NCBI GenBank assembly: GCA_043808545.1
Contig: JAZDEU010000030.1
Location: forward strand, 1-15,497
Length of the DNA: 15,497 nt
Direction of reading: 5' to 3'
Source of the DNA: JAZDEU01 sp043808545
Lineage (GTDB): Bacteria > Patescibacteriota > Patescibacteriia > JAZDEU01
Below the pieces are notes generated by a model. It searched no databases. It saw only the letters and a list, made by a program, of their open reading frames with translations, and was not told where the DNA came from. Position numbers and translations under genes: made by a program. Below are positions 12,640 through 15,497 of the stretch, in pieces. The first letter of the stretch is position 1. Each line of letters opens with the position of its first letter.

Positions 12640-12940
12640 ACTTTTTTTTATGCTATCAGTTTTAAATGATGATAAAAATATAATATAAAAAACCAAAGCT
12701 TAAATAACATTATTTACTGAATTCAAAACCCCGCCACATTTCTAATGTTACATAAGCTTTAGTCTCTATACTTTTGAAAAATTCTAAAATTTAACAAAAT
12801 TAAATTTTAATAAGCTATTCTCCTTCATCTTAGCAGAAACTTTAATGGCACTTCGCCTGAAAACGGTTACCAATAAATCATCTGCTAACAAATACTTTAT
12901 AAAAATAAATTTCTTAATATTCTTCCGCGAACTAACTAAT
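12640..12940. other. rpsJ-rplC spacer with a possible structured leader
   Basis: About 300 bases with no convincing gene. Unlike most junctions, the spacer carries none of the recurring repeat families. It has a perfect 8-bp inverted pair TTAGCAGA (12830-12837) / TCTGCTAA (12881-12888) enclosing the small hairpin-like motif GGCACTTCGCC and the palindrome GGTTACC. An AT-rich stretch follows toward rplC with possible but weak -10-like boxes. This might be a structured leader for rplC or an old remnant; I cannot decide. Confidence 0.35.
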
Positions 12941-13357
12941 CTACATTTTTATCTCTATATCAACTCCGGCTGGAAGGTTCAATGTCATCAAAGACTCCAT
13001 AGTCTTAGCATTTGGTTCTATTATATCAAGCAATCGTTTATGCACTCTCATTTCATATTGATCTCTCGCATCTTTATGAACAAAAGTTGATCTATTAACA
13101 GTAAAGATGTTTTTCTGCGTAGGAAGCGGTATCGGTCCTTTAATCGCCGCGCCTGAACGTTCCACTGCTTCTATTATAGTCTTTGCTGATTGATCTATAA
13201 TCTTATGATCATAAGCTCTTATCTTAATTCTAATTCTTTCACGGACGCTCTCATTATTTTCAACAACAGCAGGACTATTAGATTTTAAATTATCTTCTTT
13301 CATTGTAGTATTTTTCTTTGGCATTTTTATGGTTCTAGATAAATTTTCTATATTCAT
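12941..13357 (-). CDS. rpsJ: 30S ribosomal protein S10 (uS10)
   Basis: Ribosomal protein uS10, a 30S head protein that in Escherichia coli also binds NusB in antitermination. The conserved core starts at RERIRIKIRAYDHKIIDQSAK (about 39-59) and has the signature GPIPLPTQKNIFTVNRSTFVHKDARDQYEMRVHKRLLDI. It runs to VDIEIKM, the normal end. From ATG 13357 the product is 138 residues, about 35 more than usual, through a polar N-terminal extension. In-frame ATGs at 13324 (MPKKNTT) and 13303 are alternative starts; none has a Shine-Dalgarno. A promoter lies about 40-70 bases upstream. It is the first gene of the S10 operon proper. Confidence 0.95.
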   Translation of the reverse strand: MNIENLSRTIKMPKKNTTMKEDNLKSNSPAVVENNESVRERIRIKIRAYDHKIIDQSAKTIIEAVERSGAAIKGPIPLPTQKNIFTVNRSTFVHKDARDQYEMRVHKRLLDIIEPNAKTMESLMTLNLPAGVDIEIKM

Positions 13358-13399
13358 TAGTGATCTGTTATGCAGATAGGAAGTAATATATGTTTCTAT

Positions 13400-13428
13400 A
13401 CTTTACCTTTAATATTTTTTCTTGTCAA
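13400..13428 (-). promoter_or_regulatory. Putative sigma-70-type promoter for the S10 operon
   Basis: On the minus strand TTGACA (13428-13423) is separated by 17 bases from TAAAGT (13405-13400). The -35 box is consensus and the spacing ideal; the -10 box is moderate. Transcription would start near 13393, about 36 bases before the first rpsJ ATG. It lies just downstream of the nested repeat block that follows tuf, which suggests that the S10 genes have their own transcript start. Confidence 0.7.
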
Positions 13429-13436
13429 TATGCTCA

Positions 13437-13680
13437 CATGTAACTGCTAACTAACTTCGGCGGCTCCATAGTCCCAAAGCCGAGCCTAAGCGAAGGATTC
13501 GGGCTGTGGAGCCGATTTGCGAATTGCGCTGAGTAAATATTTTTGCAGAACGGCTCCACAGCCCCATTTTTTCGCCCGCCTGCGCAGGCAGGTTCCTCAA
13601 AAATGTAGGACTATGGAGCCGCTGGTCTGTTATTGCGAAAACCAGTGAGCAGTTACACTCACATTGTATTTAGAGTGAGA
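13437..13680. repeat. GC-rich nested inverted-repeat block between tuf and rpsJ
   Basis: Three shells are nested here. The outer is GTAACTGCT (13440-13448) / AGCAGTTAC (13648-13656). The middle is a perfect 14-bp pair CGGCTCCATAGTCC (13461-13474) / GGACTATGGAGCCG (13608-13621). The inner is a perfect 14-bp pair GGGCTGTGGAGCCG (13501-13514) / CGGCTCCACAGCCC (13551-13564). A small palindrome GCCTGCGCAGGC (13578-13589) lies within. The middle and inner arms resemble each other (GGCTCCATAGTCC versus GGCTCCACAGCCC), suggesting duplication. No gene is seen in this part of the 375-base gap. Confidence 0.88.
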
Positions 13681-13691
13681 CTTTGAACGCA

Positions 13692-13722
13692 AACCCCCGC
13701 ACAGTTGCGCTGAGCGGGGGAC
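13692..13722 (-). terminator. GC hairpin directly after tuf (possible terminator or attenuator)
   Basis: A perfect 7-bp stem CCCCCGC (13694-13700) / GCGGGGG (13714-13720) with a 13-base loop begins about a dozen bases after the tuf stop. On the minus strand it is followed by only TTT-GCG-TTC, so the T-tract is poor. It could be a weak terminator, an attenuator or an mRNA-stabilising hairpin. Confidence 0.55.
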
Positions 13723-13732
13723 AAAATATATT

Positions 13733-14923
13733 TTATTTGTCTATCTTTGTAACCACTCCCGCGCCTACTGTTCTTCCGCCTTCTCTAATCGCAAATCTTT
13801 GCTGTTCTTCCAAAGCGATAGGAGAAATCAATTTTATATTCAATTTTACAGTATCTCCCGGCATAACCATTTCTGTTCCTGCTGGCAATGTAATATCACC
13901 GGTAACATCAGTAGTTCTTATATAAAATTGCGGTTTATAACCAGTAAAGAAAGGTTTATGTCTTCCTCCCTCTTCCTTGCTTAAAATATACACTTCGGCG
14001 ATAAATTCTGTATGAGGAGTCACATTTCCCGGCTTTGCCAAGACTTGACCTCTTTCAACATCGTCCTTCTTAGTTCCGCGGAGCAAAAGTCCAGCGTTAT
14101 CTCCGCATCTTCCTTCGTCTAAAGATTTATTAAACATCTCAATTCCAGTAACTACTGTTTTGCTGGTTGGTTTAATCCCGACTATTTCAACTTCTTCGTT
14201 TATTTTTACAATTCCTCTTTCAATTCTCCCTGTAACAACCGTGCCTCTTCCTTCAATAGAGAAAATATCTTCAATCGGCATTAAGAATGGTTTATCCACA
14301 GCTCTCTCCGGCACAGGGATAGTTTCATCAACCGCGTTCATTAAATCCATAATTGGCTTTACCCATTGTTCATCAGTAGGATTTTCTAAAGCTTTTAGCG
14401 CAGAACCTCTGATTACAGGGATGGTATCTCCCGGGAATTCATATTTCTTAAGAAGATCTCGGACTTCTTCCTCAACTAAATCAACTAATTCCTTATCTTC
14501 AACTTGATCAACTTTATTTAAAAATACTACTATATAAGGCACGCCGACTTGGCGAGCCAATAAAATATGTTCTCTAGTTTGAGGCATTGGACCGTCAGTG
14601 GCAGAAACCACTAAAATAGCTCCGTCCATCTGAGCGGCGCCGGTAATCATATTTTTCACATAATCCGCGTGTCCCGGACAATCAACATGAGCATAATGCC
14701 TTTTTTCAGTTTCATATTCAACATGAGCAGTATTTATAGTAATGCCTCTTTCCCTTTCTTCTGGAGCATTGTCAATCTGATCAACTGTTTTAGCTGATGC
14801 GCATAAACCCTTTTCTTTTAATACCGTTAAAATAGCGGCGGTTAAAGTAGTTTTCCCATGATCAACATGACCGATAGTGCCGATATTGATATGAGGCTTA
14901 TTTCGTTCAAATTTCTCTGCCAT
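13733..14923 (-). CDS. tuf: Elongation factor Tu
   Basis: EF-Tu, the GTPase that delivers aminoacyl-tRNA to the ribosomal A site. The start at ATG 14923 gives MAEKFERNKPHINIGTIGHV, the standard N-terminus, and 396 residues; an upstream in-frame TTG at 14941 is rejected. GTPase motifs are intact: G1 GHVDHGKT (18-25), G2 RGIT (59-62), G3 DCPGH (81-85, with the catalytic histidine), G4 NKVD (136-139) and G5 SAL (174-176). Domains II (GRGTVVTGRIERG) and III (GGRHKPFFTGYKPQFYIRTTDVTG and the GRTVGAGVV ending) are complete. GGATT lies too far upstream to be a good Shine-Dalgarno. It has its own strong promoter and sits just before the S10 operon. Confidence 0.98.
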   Translation of the reverse strand: MAEKFERNKPHINIGTIGHVDHGKTTLTAAILTVLKEKGLCASAKTVDQIDNAPEERERGITINTAHVEYETEKRHYAHVDCPGHADYVKNMITGAAQMDGAILVVSATDGPMPQTREHILLARQVGVPYIVVFLNKVDQVEDKELVDLVEEEVRDLLKKYEFPGDTIPVIRGSALKALENPTDEQWVKPIMDLMNAVDETIPVPERAVDKPFLMPIEDIFSIEGRGTVVTGRIERGIVKINEEVEIVGIKPTSKTVVTGIEMFNKSLDEGRCGDNAGLLLRGTKKDDVERGQVLAKPGNVTPHTEFIAEVYILSKEEGGRHKPFFTGYKPQFYIRTTDVTGDITLPAGTEMVMPGDTVKLNIKLISPIALEEQQRFAIREGGRTVGAGVVTKIDK

Positions 14924-15076
14924 GTTATTAGTATAATCCAAATACTATAAATTAAATTTCATACATACAGAATAATGATAAAAACAAAATCTATAGTTTA
15001 GGATTACTTTTACAAATTTTATTTTATTATATATTAAAACAAAAAAATTCCTTTAGAATTAAGCATTATCATATAT

Positions 15077-15105
15077 ATTTTAACACTTTTAAAAAAAAAT
15101 GTCAA
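15077..15105 (-). promoter_or_regulatory. Putative sigma-70-type promoter for tuf
   Basis: On the minus strand TTGACA (15105-15100) is followed after 17 bases by TAAAAT (15082-15077), close to consensus in both boxes. Transcription would start near 15070, giving a leader of about 147 bases to the tuf ATG. That leader (14924-15070) is AT-rich and shows no clear conserved structure. Confidence 0.78.
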
Positions 15106-15203
15106 GGGTTCGCGCATGCTATAAAAAATATGCAGATTTAGGCTTTTCTATCTAGTAATTTTATAGTTAGTCATATCATTATTTTTTATTCAATTTTTTT
15201 TCA

Positions 15204-15255
15204 ATAAAAAAATCGACAAATTTATTTCGCGAATTTTTGCAAAATAAATCTGTCG
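15204..15255 (-). terminator. Intrinsic terminator upstream of tuf
   Basis: The stem CGACAAATTTATTT (15214-15227) / AAATAAATCTGTCG (15242-15255) pairs over 14 bp with one mismatch and a 14-base loop. On the minus strand it is followed directly by a run of seven T residues (forward A-run 15206-15212), the hallmark of an intrinsic terminator. It would stop transcription entering from the right before the tuf promoter. It lies 15 bases past the stop of the fragment at 15270-15353. Confidence 0.72.
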
Positions 15256-15269
15256 GCATATATTAGCTC

Positions 15270-15353
15270 TCATCCCCCCCAGTGATATTTATCATCTACG
15301 GCAAGCTCGGATACGCCTTTCGCATTTCCGCAGGAATATACTAATTTGCTAAA
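15270..15353 (-). pseudogene. Possible 3' remnant of an unidentified minus-strand gene
   Basis: An open stretch of 27 codons ends in TGA (15270-15272) and contains YSCGNAKGVSELAVDDKYHWGG. I do not recognise the family. It has no start codon of its own, and an in-frame TAG lies just upstream at 15354-15356. Two things suggest a real gene end: higher GC than its surroundings, and a well-formed terminator 15 bases downstream. It would be the tail left when other DNA, perhaps the element starting near 15360, was inserted. Chance is a serious alternative for so short a stretch. Confidence 0.3.
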
Positions 15354-15374
15354 CTAAATAGGATTTGCTATAAT
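15346..15374 (+). promoter_or_regulatory. Putative promoter for the partial plus-strand ORF
   Basis: TTGCTA (15346-15351), a 17-base gap and TATAAT (15369-15374) form a good sigma-70-like promoter. The -10 box lies inside the left arm of an inverted repeat, TTGCTATAATAAAAT (15365-15379) / ATTTTAATTATAGCAA (15395-15410), complementary except for one extra base. Such a dyad could be an operator for autoregulation, a leader hairpin, or part of a mobile-element end. Confidence 0.5.
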
Positions 15375-15415
15375 AAAATAATATATTATTAATTATTTTA
15401 ATTATAGCAAAATCT

Positions 15416-15497
15416 ATGTACAAAATCAAATTGTCCAAGTCAGAGCTTAGCAAGCTAAAAAGTAAAAAGAAAAAAGCAAAAGACAAAAAAATATATC
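15416..15497 (+). CDS. Partial ORF, possible IS630-like transposase N-terminus
   Basis: An open frame from ATG 15416 runs off the window after 27 codons; only the N-terminus is visible. It reads MYKIKLSKSELSKLKSKKKK and continues AKDKKIY, a lysine-rich helix. The pattern LS-x-x-E-L-x-x-L followed by K-x-K-D-K-K-x-Y resembles the lead-in to the helix-turn-helix domain of IS630/Tc1-mariner-type transposases, but this is a weak resemblance over few residues. It is the only convincing plus-strand gene candidate, has its own promoter and an adjacent dyad, and faces away from tuf. No Shine-Dalgarno is seen. It could equally be an unrelated basic protein. Confidence 0.45.
   Translation, partial: MYKIKLSKSELSKLKSKKKKAKDKKIY

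Noticed and set aside
12845..13090. Plus-strand 81-codon ORF overlapping rpsJ
   Set aside because: It is antisense to the conserved S10 coding sequence over much of its length and resembles no known protein.
14924..14941. Longer tuf product starting at the upstream TTG
   Set aside because: The six extra residues (codons TTG GAT TAT ACT AAT AAC) are not found in EF-Tu; MAEKFERNKPHIN at the following ATG is the family N-terminus.
14924..15075. Structured leader or tRNA gene upstream of tuf
   Set aside because: The leader is very AT-rich with no cloverleaf, no T-loop consensus and no convincing stem beyond chance.

Overview
The window is a complete S10-spc type ribosomal-protein locus read almost entirely on the minus strand, so transcription runs from high to low coordinates. 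The order is tuf, rpsJ, rplC, rplD, rplW, rplB, rpsS, rplV, rpsC, rplP, rpmC, rpsQ, rplN, rplX, rplE, rpsN, rpsH, rplF, rplR, rpsE, rplO, secY, rplU. It suggests a small-genome bacterium of the Candidate Phyla Radiation (Patescibacteria, perhaps Parcubacteria-like). Supporting points are the AT-rich genes, the lack of rpmD (L30) between rpsE and rplO (L30 loss is an established CPR trait), the four-cysteine S14, and the departure from the usual order after secY. The phylum call is an inference; no rRNA is present.

Right end (about 14,940-15,497): a near-consensus promoter for tuf, preceded on the minus strand by an intrinsic terminator and a short orphan 3' coding fragment. A plus-strand ORF with its own promoter then runs off the window and may be the start of a transposase. 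Positions 13,733-14,923 are tuf (EF-Tu), followed by a GC-rich hairpin and a nested inverted-repeat block. A second consensus promoter then starts the S10 operon. From 13,357 down to 156, 22 genes follow in one orientation, supplying small- and large-subunit proteins, the SecY channel and L21.

The most unusual feature lies between the genes. In most bacteria this operon has gaps of roughly 10-30 bases. Here only two gaps are that tight (15 bases each: rplE-rpsN and rplP-rpmC). Nearly every other junction, from about 40 to 375 bases, is filled by an inverted-repeat or low-complexity element. These fall into several sequence families that recur at different junctions: (A) CAAATCTACGAATATGC arms, (B) ATAATCCGAA/TTCGGATTAT arms with a central palindrome, (C) 8-base-period arms of the AAAACAAT / TTTTTTTG type, (E) TTGAAATAGT-ended elements with different GC-rich hairpins inside, plus single-copy classes and two onion-like nested composites. 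The arms start within a few bases of one stop codon and end within a few bases of the next start codon. In mRNA they would fold out the spacer and bring stop and start close together. Several stop codons, and the last residues of L3, L4 and S5, are encoded by the repeats.

Most start codons lack a good Shine-Dalgarno sequence. Together with the bridging hairpins, this raises the possibility that the repeats affect cistron-to-cistron coupling or mRNA processing. The alternative is that they are MITE-like or palindromic mobile sequences tolerated in operon gaps. The sequence shows the repeats directly; their function is not shown.
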